From: Cranoglanis bouderius
Lineage: Eukaryota; Chordata; Actinopteri; Siluriformes; Cranoglanididae
Direction of reading: 5' to 3'
DNA length: 64,000 nucleotides
NCBI GenBank assembly: GCA_023630585.1
Contig: CM042558.1
Span: forward strand, 17,059,300 to 17,123,299
In this document: one piece after another, positions 10,733 through 22,610 of the stretch
How the letters are laid out: each line of letters opens with the position of its first letter
Position numbering within the stretch: position 1 is the stretch's first letter
Position numbers and translations under genes: made by a program
The notes under the pieces: generated by a model
Seen by the model: the letters and a program-made list of their open reading frames with translations, nothing else
What the model was told of the DNA's origin: nothing
The model's database searches: none

Positions 10733-13619
10733 GTCTCTCTCTTTCTCAAACAACTGAAAAGCAGCAAAGCTCCAAAGACAATGAGGTACGGCCTGTTAAA
10801 TTTGGTCATAAGAGACTAAGGTGTCGTTAATTTCCAAAACAAAGACATGCCAAGATTTGATTTTCTCCTGTCGCAAGAAAACGCAACTAACAATGAGCAT
10901 GTTTGAAAATAAGCATAATGACCTCTTAAAGGCAAACTTGTTTTAATCAGAATCAATGGTTCACGTTTGCTCTAAGTGGCATGGATTTGAACGGACTATT
11001 TCTGCAAAGTATACACTTCAATTCATAAGTGTAAATTTCCCACAAATTAGCATTACTCTCTCAAACAGCTTTAAGTGAGGTTAAGTGTGTGAAAAAACAA
11101 ACAAACAAAAAAAACCAGCAAAATCGCAGTTCCCATGCTTCGGTTTTTGGTTTTTAGTACTCTGAACCTTGCCAAGCTTCAAATTTAAACGAGTGATACG
11201 TCCACCACCAATTAATTATTTCAACATGCTGCTGGGAAGTCGAACTTATTGACCCAGTGAGAGGGAAAATCTTTTTTTTTTAGTTGTTGTTGTTTAAAAG
11301 AAAATGACTTATATACACTGGCAAGTGCAACACATTTATTTATAGCGTGATTAAAGGTGCATGTTCCTAGATGCTCTAGAATTGGTGGTACATGAGACCA
11401 GGTGGTGTCAGACCCATAACAGAGCTGTATGACTCATTTAATTTAACTATAAAACATTTAACTATTAATGAAATACTTATAATACATGTATAATAATAAA
11501 ACTCTTGCGGGCATGCTGTTACAGGAAAATAATCAACGACGAGGTGGTGTGACGAGTTATTGTTACCACCCCAATGTTGATTACGTTTCCTCTAACAGCA
11601 GGTTTTTATTCCTTTTATACCACAGCAGTTTGCCATCAATTATACTGTACAGTATATGACACCATACTTTTATCATACTTTTATCTGCATTTTATATGAA
11701 TATTTGTTTTGTTCCTTATTACAGTTTATGTATGGTTACTAAGGAGTCGTGGCCATAACACACACTTCAAACTTGAAAAAAGTGAGAAGGCATAAAGGGA
11801 AAGGGAACGCTATTGTAAGTAAAGTAATTTTCTTAGAAATTTCATGGGCTGCTGGGAAAATATGCATCTTGTCACTCTTCAACATTAACGCAACTGTCAC
11901 TACAGAACCCATCCATTGAGTGACGGTAACATTTCTTTATGTTTTATTGTCTCACAGTAAAATACTTCCATAATGGCTTCTTATCTACCATTACAGTCCA
12001 ACATCCAGTGAATAAGGCTTTAACTGAAGAAGCAAAAGTCCCAAACTTTTCTTCTCGATTAAACATGACACCATATCCTGCTGTGCTGCTGGATGTAGAA
12101 GCTAGTTAATGTGAGAAAAAAAAAACCCTTTCTGTATGCACATTTCAGCAAACCTTCTTTTCGTCTCAGTTACATTTCATTTCTGGGCCCTTTTGCCCTC
12201 GAGGCACCTCAGAGCAAAAGCAGCTGTGCTTCAGACCCTTCCTCAACAAAGCCTAATAAAACTTTAAGCAAGCGCACTTGCTCGGCTGTGTGATTTCTCC
12301 CGAACAAGCGCTCATTTATACATCACACAGGACGCTCCAGACCACTCTCAGGCAGCACGCATTACCGATACGGCTTCCAGCGTGACACGGACACAGTGCT
12401 GAGTTACCACTCTCGGAAAAGCCATTGCGTTTTACAGGTGTAGTAAAGTAGACTTGGTCACGCACATGATAGCTATAAAGCAGGGATGGAGCTGAAGTGT
12501 GTTTTTCACCAGAACAAATTTCACTGCTTGGATATTATTCATATGTTCCAAAGAAAAAAATCCACATGAATGATTAAAACCCAGCATTTTCGAAATATTT
12601 TAAACTAAAATGTCGCCTGATGTAAGAAATTTGAACTTTTTTTAAAAAATCCATGCTATTTATGGCATGCTTTATTTGTTTATCTATAAAATCGCAGATT
12701 AATTACAACATTACGTGTACCGATTTATAGTAAACAATTTACAGCACTTGTTAGAGTCATGCTTTTACTCAAATTGTGTTCTTTTGAGCCTGTGGTGCAT
12801 CATGTAGGTTCTGCAGTGCCATTATGGTACACCCTACTGTATGTTGTAAGCATATACAGTGTAGTCAGCCTAGCTGTAGTTTAAGAGGGACTTTTATTTG
12901 GATATTGGGAAAAAAGGGTCATTACTGTGTTTTTAAAAAGAAATCTATTCCAAATGCAATTTTAAACATATCTGATGAAACATTTTGTTATAAAATTACC
13001 CAAATTGCATGAATGCACTGGCTTGTTACAGCAGGAGAAATTCGATTGCATTAGGTATGGTTTAGCATTTTTTTCTCTGGCTCACATCTGATTCGAGTTG
13101 TGGAGGACATGCTAATCAGTGCATATGTTGAATGTAGTCCAGGGAAAATGCTACATTAATGCAAGGAAGGGAAAATCGCAATACTGGGAAAGGGAAACTC
13201 GCATTTGAAGTAGCCACTGGTGCGATCATTGGAACAAAAAGAGCCTGAAACATAGATAGACTGAGGGACGTACTGTATTAGAAAGAGCTTTCTGGTGCAC
13301 AATTTGAGACCATGTTAACACCATTGTTTAGTAATGGAGCAACAGTGAACGAATTCGAATTGTCTTATTCATAGCTATTAATTAAAAGGCGACTCAGTCA
13401 CGTAAGTTGCTTGTCCGCACCTTCGTAAGCTAGAAATTTTGGCACAGGCTTAGCCAGACCTTTTACAATGAGGTGGCCAGTTTGAGGCATCCAGGGTGGA
13501 GCAAAAATACAAAAAAAATCTGTATCCAAAGAAAATAATAAAATGCTGCTATTCTTATTTGTGTATGGCTCCATCGAACATGAAAAGCACATGAAAGCTA
13601 AACAATTTGTTTGTTATCT
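10210..13619. other. Unique AT-rich DNA; (CT)n; possible CNE at 12150-12440
   Basis: Includes (CT)n at 10671-10747 (with imperfections). 12150-12440 is non-repetitive and GC-balanced, without a convincing reading frame. The stretch near 11600-11650 (TTTTATACCACAGCAG) resembles the end of the dispersed repeat seen at 22430-22610. No gene recognised. Confidence 0.35.
10671..10747. repeat. (CT)n microsatellite
   Basis: About 54 bp of perfect CT followed by an interrupted CT/TTCT tail. Confidence 0.97.
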
Positions 13620-14150
13620 AACTATCTATCTCCCTATCAAGCTATCAAGTACAAATTCAATATCATTAGCTAATCAATATCATTAGTGGTGGAATATCAT
13701 TCTTGTACTCTGAAGCTGATGTGCATAAAATTTGGTGATGATTGGACAAAATTTGTAGGAGGAATAGCGAAAAAACTTTTTTTTGACAAAATCCAAGATG
13801 GCGGAAAATCTAAGTCAGAAATTGACGTCACATGGTGCGTTTAACTCGTCTCGACCCAGGGAATCCAGGGATGTCGAGCTTTTAAATTTTGAACACACTG
13901 TTCAAAGGTCATGACCATAAATGTACTTCCAAATTAGGCTAAAATGTGACCCAATGGGGGCACTAGATTGTTGGCAGCACTTGGCCCAAATTTGGTCAGA
14001 ATGTTCCTTAGACACCCCCCCCCCCCAATCAGTGTGCCAAATTTCACAACTTTTAACCAGACGGTTCTATGGGCTGCCAGAGACACCCTAGCCAGAAGAA
14101 GAAAAAAGGTAGAATAACAATAGGGTGCCTATGCAGGGGTGGTACAAACT
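13620..14150 (+). repeat. Dispersed teleost repeat, unclassified
   Basis: Phrases such as ATGTGCATAAAATTTGGTGA, AGTGTGCCAAATTTCACAAC and GGTTCTATGGGCTGCCA, ending in AACAATAGGGTGCCTA, match a repeat I recognise as common in fish intergenic DNA. No inverted ends or open frame are visible. A C12 run lies at about 14016-14027. Confidence 0.5.
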
Positions 14151-14514
14151 GGTGCAAATTTAAGTTGAATACCCAAGGTACAGTATATGGCATACACATC
14201 ATTCATGGTTGGATGCAAATGACACAAATGCATCACCTCTAGTTATGATTTTTAACCGATGTTTAGAAATGAGAGAAACAAGAGTTTCATACATTGAAGT
14301 AGGGAGCGAGAGAACAATTGAGAGTGAGAACCCAAGGGGGAAATACTGTTATTATCACCTCCTCCCAGCAGACAAGCAAAACAACACTTGGAGAAAGAAA
14401 AGAAGAAGCTAAATGAAACCAGGCTGATGTTACAAAACAGCATGAAAGACAGAAAGAGTGAATAAAAATGTGAGAGACAGAAGGAGTGTCACTGTAAACA
14501 TCTATAACTGCCTT

Positions 14515-14870
14515 GTGCAGCGGCTAATTGGATCACTCTTCTTTTAAGTCATCCAGCGAGGCTGTGGGAAGAGACGCTTTGGGATCAGAGATTTGTTCAG
14601 TTTGGATGGAGCACTAATGCTAATGCCGTGCACAATTTCCTGGAATAAATGCTAATTGTATTCATTTACTGTACATTTCCACAAAATCCCTGTCATATGC
14701 TAATGACTCAATCATCTCTGACCACTAAGCTTCATAAAGATACTTTGGGTCAGCGAGGCGCTCAGGGTGTGACCGCGCTGCAGGGTCAGTCTTTTGTTGT
14801 AGCCCATTAGCTTGAAATTACAGTCATTTTGACACATTCAGAACAACAGATCTGAGCCATTAAATCCTTT
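14515..14870. promoter_or_regulatory. Candidate conserved noncoding element with POU/AP-1-type sites
   Basis: Non-repetitive block with ATGCTAAT (14697-14704) overlapping TGACTCA (14704-14710), several GCTAAT/CTAATTG words and balanced composition. It resembles developmental enhancers in style; function is inferred only. Confidence 0.35.
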
Positions 14871-15456
14871 GTGTATGAGCCCCAGTATTTGCTGAGTCAT
14901 GGTCATTATTTCATTACTCGGCTAGCTCCCAGACACAAGCAGTGGTCAAGAGAGGACCTATTACCCATGTTCTGGGATTGGAGTACGTGGGGACGCATAA
15001 AACCTGTTTTGCTCTTCTGTTTTTTCCCTCTTCCCTCTATTTCTCTTCCTCTTGTTTCTTCTCATGACAAGACCTTGTTAACGGCTAGTCATACACAGGT
15101 AGCAATTTCCTCTGCAGGTCCCCGCTGGTCCCCGTTCCTTATACAGCATCCCGCTGAGGGGAATGATAAATATTAGCCTCTACCTATTTCACAGCACTGT
15201 ATACTTTCTTTCTTTTTTTTTCTTTTTTTTTTACCAGCACATTTCCTGCTGCTCACAGCTAGTGCGTCTGAAGCTAGCTACAGCGTGAAGGTGCTCACAG
15301 AGAATTTAAACAGCGATTGGACCCAGGACGTTTTCCTGTTAGTAATGCTAGCAATGCTAGCAAGCAAAAGCATCACAAATACGGTTCCCTTTTGTAGATT
15401 CGGTTGAGGGGACGTCAAAGACTTCTACCTTTTGTGCTTTTCAAAGGCTCAAATGC

Positions 15457-15526
15457 TTTCTCTCTCTCTCTCTCTCTTTCTCTCTCTGTCTTTCATACAC
15501 ACACACACATTTTGAGGTAAGCATAC

Positions 15527-15613
<87 letters not shown>
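15457..15613. repeat. Compound CT / CA / AT microsatellite
   Basis: CT at 15457-15487, CA at 15496-15509 and an AT tract at 15526-15613 of about 88 bp with one C interruption. Confidence 0.95.
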
Positions 15614-15616
<3 letters not shown>

Positions 15617-15619
15617 TAT

Positions 15620-16915
15620 ATACTCACTCCAAATGAGTATACATGGCTGAATATGGACCAGGATTCAATCAGCTCGTCTGTCAGCACAGGATGAAGGTAG
15701 GTACAGGAGACAGGGAGAGACGGTGATGATGTCTGCCTTGCTATGTGCTTATGAATCTAAAATTAACCTATGTTTGTTTTCCATTCAAATATATCACACG
15801 AAGTCTTTCCGTATAGCCAAGCATAACCAAGGCTACCAAGGGAGAAAAAAAAGAGAATAAACCAACTGTTTGTTGAATAATTCACCTTAGCCAGTTACAT
15901 AGATTGTTTTTAGTGCTAATTTACAACTAGCCACTTCTACACAACCACTAACATTAAAGAAACAGTTCTCTTAGCACAGATGTAATTAAACAGCCCTGAC
16001 ATGTAAGTCCCTAAAAGGCTAATGTTGTTAGTAAGTAATTGAAGTCAATCTCACCACCACTTTCAACGTCATTGTTACTCTGTATTCATTACAACAGAGA
16101 GGTCGAGTGGTTTAAATACTTTCAAAAATAGATTTCAATATTTACAATTTAGCTCAGAGAAAAAGGCCAATTCGGCTTAGCTTGCAATATTTATCCAACT
16201 TGCCATTAACCGGCTTAAAATCCATTTCACAAGAATAAAATAAAAACTTATCTCAGCAGACATAAAAAAAAAATGTTCACAATACAGAATAATAAACACA
16301 AAACCGACTGAGATAATTGGATAGCCTAAAGGCGATCAGCAGATCCTTCGGCATTCCTGAAGGCTATGAGAGTTTCAGTTATACTTTTATTTAACTTCTA
16401 GAAACAATGCATTATTTAAAAGCAGGAAAAAATTAAACAAGAATCAGTGCACATAAAAACATTCAATTGGTGAGTAATAATGGAACCGGTCAGTGTTAGA
16501 GACTCTCGAGACTTGTAATATGTTCCAAAAAGTGTATTGTGACTGAATTTATCTCAGAAATGGTTTATCATATCGTCATATCACCCAGCTTTAGACATTT
16601 TTGCAAACATAAAGTACATTTCAGACTCCTCAGTATTTGGGCAAAAAGAGGTCAGACAATCCTGTTACAAATTAATTGTTGGAAATGGTTGACCTATCAG
16701 GGGTGTGTCCAGGTTTTTAGACATGGCGTGGCGAAGAGGGGGCGAGAAAAAAACTAAGGGGTGGTACCATTTAATTAAGTAGGTTAATTAAGGTTACATT
16801 TACAGTCGAGGTGTAACACAGTGTCGTTATCTGTACCTGTATCTGTTCAGTGCTCCAGATCCCTATATCTGTATTCGGATTTAAATCTGAAGTAGGCATG
16901 GCCTAAACCAGAATG
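15620..16915. other. Unique AT-rich DNA, no feature seen
   Basis: No ORF with domain content, no recognised repeat. Confidence 0.4.
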
Positions 16916-16918
16916 ATA

Positions 16919-16965
<47 letters not shown>
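16919..16965. repeat. (AAT)n microsatellite
   Basis: About 15 perfect AAT/TAA triplets. Confidence 0.97.
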
Positions 16966-16968
<3 letters not shown>

Positions 16969-17886
16969 TGAATTCTACCACTGTGCTGCTGGAAACACTG
17001 AAAAAGACATTAGGCCTAGAGGTAGAAATGCAATCACTGTCAGCATGGTGTGTGTGAATTCTGGCTCTGAATGTTCCTCAACCTCAGCTGCATCACTCCA
17101 GTTGATACATAATAATAATCTGTCTCAATTATGAGATTTCTTTTAAGAATCACGCTCACACTCTTATCGTATTTGTTTCTACCTGCTCACGATACTTTCT
17201 AACAAATTTAGTTGGTTCAGTTGCTCTAGTGGGCTAATTTACAGCACAGCGACCCTTACCAGGCAGTTACTAAAGAGCACTGCATGTGTATATGTTAATG
17301 TCTGTGGTCTTCATATCTAACCACTGAATGAAAGTTAAAAACACCTTTTGGTAGTGTCCCTTGGGTTCACAGTCCAGATACACCGTAGTCTCAGTCTCAA
17401 CCAGATACCCTCTGAACCTGTGAAATTCTCTAAAAGGAAAAAAAAACCCGAATAGTGCGCTTCCTGTTCAAGGTTCGTATGTGTATGTGTATTTGTATTC
17501 GTTTAGAACACATTCTCGGTTTAATTCGGTTACATGCCTAATTTCTTGGGATATCTTGCCGCAAAAAGAAATGGCCACACAGTGACTGTATCTGCTTTAT
17601 AGTCGCTCTATAGCCTCTACTACTCCAGGGATTCACGGCTGCATGAGCTGTAAGAATAATAGACTTCCCAGAGATGTGATTTGAGGTCAGGGGTGGAGAT
17701 TGGGGTGGCAAGGATTATTTCATGTGTGTCAGCTGCCACCCCACCGGCCTTGTCCATCATGGACCCCTGGATCCCTCATTGTATACAGGCATACACAGTG
17801 TAAGATCTGGTAACCAAGTCACAGGAATAATATGTTCTTTCTAGTGTGAAGATCCGTCTTCTTGTATTGTAACACACATACGCACG
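16966..17886. other. Unique DNA upstream of promoter
   Basis: No gene or repeat recognised. It lies within about 1 kb of the inferred promoter, so proximal regulatory sites may be here, but no motif stands out. Confidence 0.35.
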
Positions 17887-17979
17887 CACACACACACACA
17901 CACACACACACGAAAGCTCTCTCTCTCTCTATCTCTCCCTCTCTCTCTATCTCTCCCTCTCTCTCTCTGTCTGTCTCTC
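17887..17979. repeat. (CA)n then (CT)n next to promoter
   Basis: CA at 17887-17911 and CT with A/C interruptions at 17916-17979. Located at the 5' edge of the CpG-rich block. Confidence 0.95.
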
Positions 17980-18089
17980 TTAGAGCGGTGCAAAGAAAGA
18001 GTCTCACACACTCCGCGCGCCTTCTCAGTGCACAAGACCGGTGGAGAGCGCGCGAGCAGCAGAGAGAACGAAAGAGCGCGCACGAGAGC

Positions 18090-18123
<34 letters not shown>

Positions 18124-18546
18124 AGAGGGAGAGTCACACGCGCAGAGAAGACCTCCCTTTTCTCTCTCGCTCTGAGAGAGAGAGCTCTGCACAATGTGAA
18201 GAGGCAAATTAGCTCGGCAAACTTCCCCAACAGGCGTCTCAGCCTCTCCGAAAAACAGGAGGGAAGGAGAAGACGGAGAAAGAGAGCGCGAGGCGCGCGC
18301 GAGACGCGCTCTTTTTTGCTCGGTTTAAAGGTGACATGAGGAGTCTATTCCGCGCGAGCCCCCGAGTCTCCGAGCCAGAAGGAGCTCTCTGAATCTCTCA
18401 GCTGGTCTACAGGGGAACTTTTGTTCATGTTCATTTTGTTGTTGTGATTTCCGCGGGCAGCTCCACCACCACACCGAGAGGATGGGCGGATTTATCTGCA
18501 CGCGCTGAGGATTAAAAAACAAACAAACATTTTTTTTTTTTTTTGG
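17980..18546 (+). promoter_or_regulatory. Putative CpG-rich promoter and 5' leader of the TAFA1-like gene
   Basis: This is the most CpG-dense stretch of the window, with many GCGCGC, CGCGCGAG and GAGCGCG words between 18010 and 18370 in otherwise AT-rich DNA. It is flanked by (CA)n/(CT)n at 17887-17979 and contains an (AG)n run at 18091-18118, a common arrangement at TATA-less vertebrate promoters. It lies just upstream of a consensus splice donor at 18602 and about 5.4 kb before the first coding exon, as expected for a gene with a noncoding first exon. No TATA box or transcription start can be fixed from sequence. Three short upstream ORFs lie in the presumed leader: 18336-18392 (18 codons), 18427-18447 (6 codons) and 18482-18508 (8 codons). 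Confidence 0.55.
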
Positions 18547-18601
18547 ATGACCGTTGACAGAACGTTTATAACCGAGCGTGCGAAAAGAACTGATAGAACA
18601 G
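18200..18601 (+). other. TAFA1: Putative noncoding exon 1 of TAFA1-like gene (5' limit approximate)
   Basis: The 3' boundary is set by a near-perfect donor: exon ...AGAACAG followed by GTAAGG at 18602. The 5' end is a guess; I place it inside the CpG-rich block. Mammalian TAFA1 also starts with an untranslated exon followed by a coding exon that opens with the signal peptide, so the layout fits (family knowledge). An ATG at 18547 stays open for 18 codons up to the donor and leaves one base (G), so it could continue into exon 2 depending on the acceptor used. The exon call is an inference; no transcript evidence is available. Confidence 0.45.
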
Positions 18602-18769
18602 GTAAGGTTCTGAAATGACCGCTAAAGACAAAAAAACAAAAAACAAACAGATACCCCATCGCACAGTGAGACTGACCGCAGATTAATTAACCTGGCAGTT
18701 TGGATGTCATTTGGATATTCTACTCGGTATTGATGAGTTCTGCAATAAAGTCTCCGTTTTAGTTCCTTA

Positions 18770-19700
18770 AAAGGATTCTACAGTTTGTCCCTGTGGGAGA
18801 ACCTTTAAGACTATGCAGAACCCCAAGACTAGAATTCTTTAAGACATTATAGAACCCAAAGACTATGTAGAAGCCTATAACTAGAACCCTTTAAGATTAT
18901 GTAGAACCATAAAACTAGAATCCTTTAAGACCGTATAGAACTGAAAGAATATGTAGAACCCTTTAAGACTAGGTAGAACCCTAAAACTAGAACCGTTTAA
19001 CACAATATAGAACCCAAAGTCTATGTAGAACCATTTAAGAATATAGAATACCCAAAGTCTATGTAGAATCCTTTAAGACTATGTAGAACCCTAAAACTAT
19101 TATCTTTTACACATCATAGAACCCAGAGAATATGTAGAACCCTAAAGACTAGGTAGAACCCTAAAACTAGAATCCTTTAATGCAATATAGAAGCCAAAGA
19201 ATGTGAAGACCCGTTTAAGACTATGTAGAACACAAATAATATGTAGAACCCTTTAGGGCTATGTAGAACCCTAAAACTAGAATCTTTTACACATCATAGA
19301 ACCCAAAGAATATGTAGAACCCTAAAGACTAGAATCCTTTAATGCAATATAGAACCCAAAGAATGTGAAGACCCCTTTAAGACTATGTAGAACACAAATA
19401 ATATGTAGAACCCTTTATGACTATGTAGAACCCTAAAACTAGAATCTTTTAATGCAATATAGCACCCAAAGAATGTGTAGAACTCTTTAAGACTAAATAG
19501 AACCCAAAGCCTATGTAGAACCCTAAGTCTAGAATCTTTAACACAATATAGAACCCTTTAAGACTATGTAGAACCCTAAAACTAGAATCCTTTAAGATTT
19601 ACAATCCTTTAAGACTATATAGAACCCCATGACTCTGTAGGATCATTTAAGACTGTGTAGAACCCTATAAAGATCAAGCCTATGCAGAACTCTATTGTTT
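18770..19700 (+). repeat. AGAACCC-type satellite array with 180-bp higher-order unit
   Basis: Dozens of TATGTAGAACCC, CTAAAACTAGAATC and CTTTAAGAC modules of roughly 18-22 bp. They are organised into longer units: the segment TCTTTTACACATCATAGAAC occurs at 19103 and again 180 bp later. The next unit lacks about 18 bp. It appears to be a local expansion of the dispersed repeat that flanks it at 19741-19880 and recurs unexpanded at 35880-36120. Confidence 0.85.
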
Positions 19701-19707
19701 GGGTCTA

Positions 19708-19708
<1 letters not shown>

Positions 19709-19739
<31 letters not shown>
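19709..19739. repeat. Poly-A run
   Basis: About 31 consecutive A at the boundary between the array and the unexpanded AGAACC repeat. Confidence 0.95.
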
Positions 19740-19740
<1 letters not shown>

Positions 19741-19880
19741 ACCTTCATTTATAGTTCCTTAATGTGGTTCTTTGATTTGTCTCTTTTTGGGGAACCCTTG
19801 AAAGATCAATGATAGAACCCTACCACAGAGAGTTTCCCTGAAGTAGAACCTCTTTAGAAAAATAGAACGGTTCAAAACCC
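19741..19880 (+). repeat. Dispersed GGTTCT/AGAACC repeat
   Basis: Contains GTTCCTTAATGTGGTTCTTT, GGGGAACCCTTGAAAG and TAGAACCTCTTTAG, the same word set as at 35880-36120. A common fish repeat type. Confidence 0.6.
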
Positions 19881-20145
19881 AAAGGAGCCTCGAGGCACAT
19901 CAGAAAATAATAAACAATAATTTTATTCATTCTTTTTCTAAAAGTTACATACTAGAAATTATGACTCCCGAACTGAGCCCCTTTTGGTATTTCAGAATTA
20001 ATATTCGTCGGTTAACTCTCTCGTGAATGAAGTTTCTCGTGCACACGAACATGGTTTTGGCGCACGCGGTCTGTGCGCAATTAACATATTAACACCACGG
20101 CCAGACCTTTTTTTTGCATACATGTCTCGCGCGCAGTACCAAGCA

Positions 20146-20148
<3 letters not shown>

Positions 20149-20207
<59 letters not shown>

Positions 20208-20208
20208 G
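20149..20208. repeat. (GT)n then (GA)n
   Basis: GT 20149-20180 directly followed by GA to 20208, flanked by CpG-rich words (TCTCGCGCGCAG, TCCCGCGCACG). Confidence 0.95.
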
Positions 20209-21049
20209 AACATCCCGCGCACGTGGTGTCTGCGCGCGCAGTAAAGAAGCGTTTAGAATGGGGCGCGTGATGAGATGAGAATGGACCGTTACAAGAGCGA
20301 GCTGAATTTTTGTTTTTTAAATTTACAAATCAATACACCGGTTAGAGGACCGAGAGACTTTTAAGTCATTTATAGCCGCTGTTATGTGAAATTATAAAAT
20401 ATAAACTGGCAGAATCACTTGTAAATAATCCAGGAAGAAACACATTGAGTGTAACGCGGCTAATTCAGCTCAGCTGAGTCTAATTAATTCACTGGCGACC
20501 CAAATTTCAAGGTAGGACTGTCCAATGTTTGTTTTTCTCCGTTACCTATTGTAGGCTATTTATTGTAATAGATATATATTAAATTAATCATAAACATAGT
20601 TATAACCCACCCATACACCCTTAATTTGGGTTTCATCTTTGTTTACTGTTGTTATGGAGGAGGGGAAAAAGAAAAGGGAAAGTGTTTGTTTATTCATTTC
20701 CTCCCTCAGGCGGTTATGAAATGGCGGTTTGCCAGAGAGAAACTGTTAGAAGAAGCGGTTCACATTTCCGCAAACCCTGGAGGATTAATGGGGATTTACT
20801 GCAGGAACGGGGGATTTAGACTATGATGCTAATAAACATATGCTACATTTGTTGGACGTGTTGAATATTCATGAGCTAATATTCCGGAGTCATGTGACTA
20901 ACCAGTCAAACCACATCCCACACTACTATTACGCCAAAGTATAGTTTTTAGTACTGCACTCTAAAAGTTGTTGTCTTAAACATAACCCCCGGGACGAGTT
21001 GTCATGGTTACAGTGAGTGTCACACGATCAACATGGCTACGGCCTGAAC

Positions 21050-21437
21050 CAGTCCCTCCAGGGTTTAGCGATTTTGCAATTGCAGAAATGAACGCAAAAT
21101 CAGGAAAACTCCGCAATATTCGGAGGAGCTTGCGATTTATCAAAATTACGGCAGATTTTCTGCAGATTTGGGCCTAGATGTGTCATGTGACGTCATCACG
21201 ATGCACGTTCAGCCAAAGCCCTCTTCGGTTCGAACATGAGTACATCTAAAAGGTCTCATTTACCAACAAACATCACTGTGAAAGATCGTGCAGAACAATT
21301 TCATGCAATTGCAATTTCGCAAATTCAAGTAGTTTTCCCCAAAAAAAGCGCGAAAAAACAGCAAGTTGCATCACAAATTTTTTTAAAAAGCTGCAGAAAC
21401 GATCACAGAAAAACTCTGTGAAATCCTGTATGGACTG
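21050..21437 (+). mobile_element. hAT-like MITE with CAGTCC ends
   Basis: The left end CAGTCCCTCCAGGGTTT pairs with the right end, read on the other strand as CAGTCCATACAGGATTT. The 388-bp interior includes a 61-codon frame (21236-21421, +) that may be a relic of a transposase N-terminus. A repeat with these ends is frequent in fish; no clear target duplication is seen. Confidence 0.6.
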
Positions 21438-21563
21438 AAAAATGAAAATAAGCATTTTTTGTGCACTTTGAAGAGACAGTATGTAATGAATAACACTAAT
21501 AATCTCTCTCCCCCCCACCCCCCCACCTCTCTCTCCCTCTCGCTATATATATATATATATATA

Positions 21564-22057
21564 TAGTACTGTGCAAAAGTTTTAGGCACCCTATTTTTTT
21601 TAATACAAACTTTGATTTGATTTGATTTGACATTAGTTTTCTAGCACAAACTAATTAAATGTTACATATAAATGTTTGTATGTCATTAAAGAAAGCAGCA
21701 TATTACATAAGAGACACTTTTCAGACAAAAAACACAATGAAGGCTGCTGGGTTTTGCTGCAAAAATAAGAAGCGAGTGCGAAACTCAAAGTGTCCAGAAG
21801 AACTGTGTCTGGTTCTGCAAGATGCTCAATAAAACTTACCAGCTCATTTCCTTATAAAACTGCACTAATTGTACTGGACACCACTATTTTTATTTTTATT
21901 TTTTGTGACACCAAATATTGACTTTGTTTCATTTACTACTGTTTATTGCTCCTTACGGTATTTTTTTAAAATCTAGAAATATTTAATTTCATTATTTTGA
22001 AGGCATCTTTGCTCTACAGCATTTCTTTGCATGTGCGTAAAACACATAGTACTGTGT
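21564..22057 (+). mobile_element. Tc1/mariner-type non-autonomous relic, copy 2
   Basis: Starts with TAGTACTGTGCAAAAGTTTT beside an AT microsatellite and ends in a degenerate inverted end (GCATGTGCGTAAAAC...TAGTACTGTG). Its interior is about 95 percent identical by eye to copy 1 at 1107-1565. No functional transposase. Confidence 0.75.
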
Positions 22058-22058
22058 G

Positions 22059-22239
<181 letters not shown>

Positions 22240-22429
22240 CAGAGAGAGAAAGAGAGATGGGATATTTTGACTGTTACAAAGCATTAACAGTCGAGACTCC
22301 TTCCATAAATGTTAAATAAACACCTCCTAAAAAATACTTCCTCACATCAGCATTTATATGTTTCACTTTGTTAAACGTTTTTTTAAAATCCATTTATTAT
22401 TAGTCTTAGATTAGGTTGAGCATCTGCCG

Positions 22430-22610
22430 CTGTTACTATAGAAACAGTAACATATTAGAATGAGCGCATTAATATTTACGTGTCATTCATGTTACAGCTG
22501 GAACTACTTTCCAAGCCACACTGTTATACGGAAATAATGCACACCTTCTGACCAATCAGATTCGAGCATTCAGCTGCGCTGTGGTATAATATAAATTAAT
22601 GAATAGTGTC
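22430..22610 (+). repeat. Dispersed fish MITE-like repeat, copy 1
   Basis: GTTACTATAGAAAC, CACCTTCTGACCAATCAGA and GCTGTGGTATAA are shared with 34850-34995 and, in part and reversed, with 11600-11650. Likely a short DNA-transposon-derived family. Confidence 0.55.

Noticed and set aside
17841..18339. Frames of 103-129 codons over the promoter region (Arg/Glu-rich, Ser/Leu-rich)
   Set aside because: They arise from AG/CT repeats and CpG-rich DNA; the region fits a promoter and 5' leader better.
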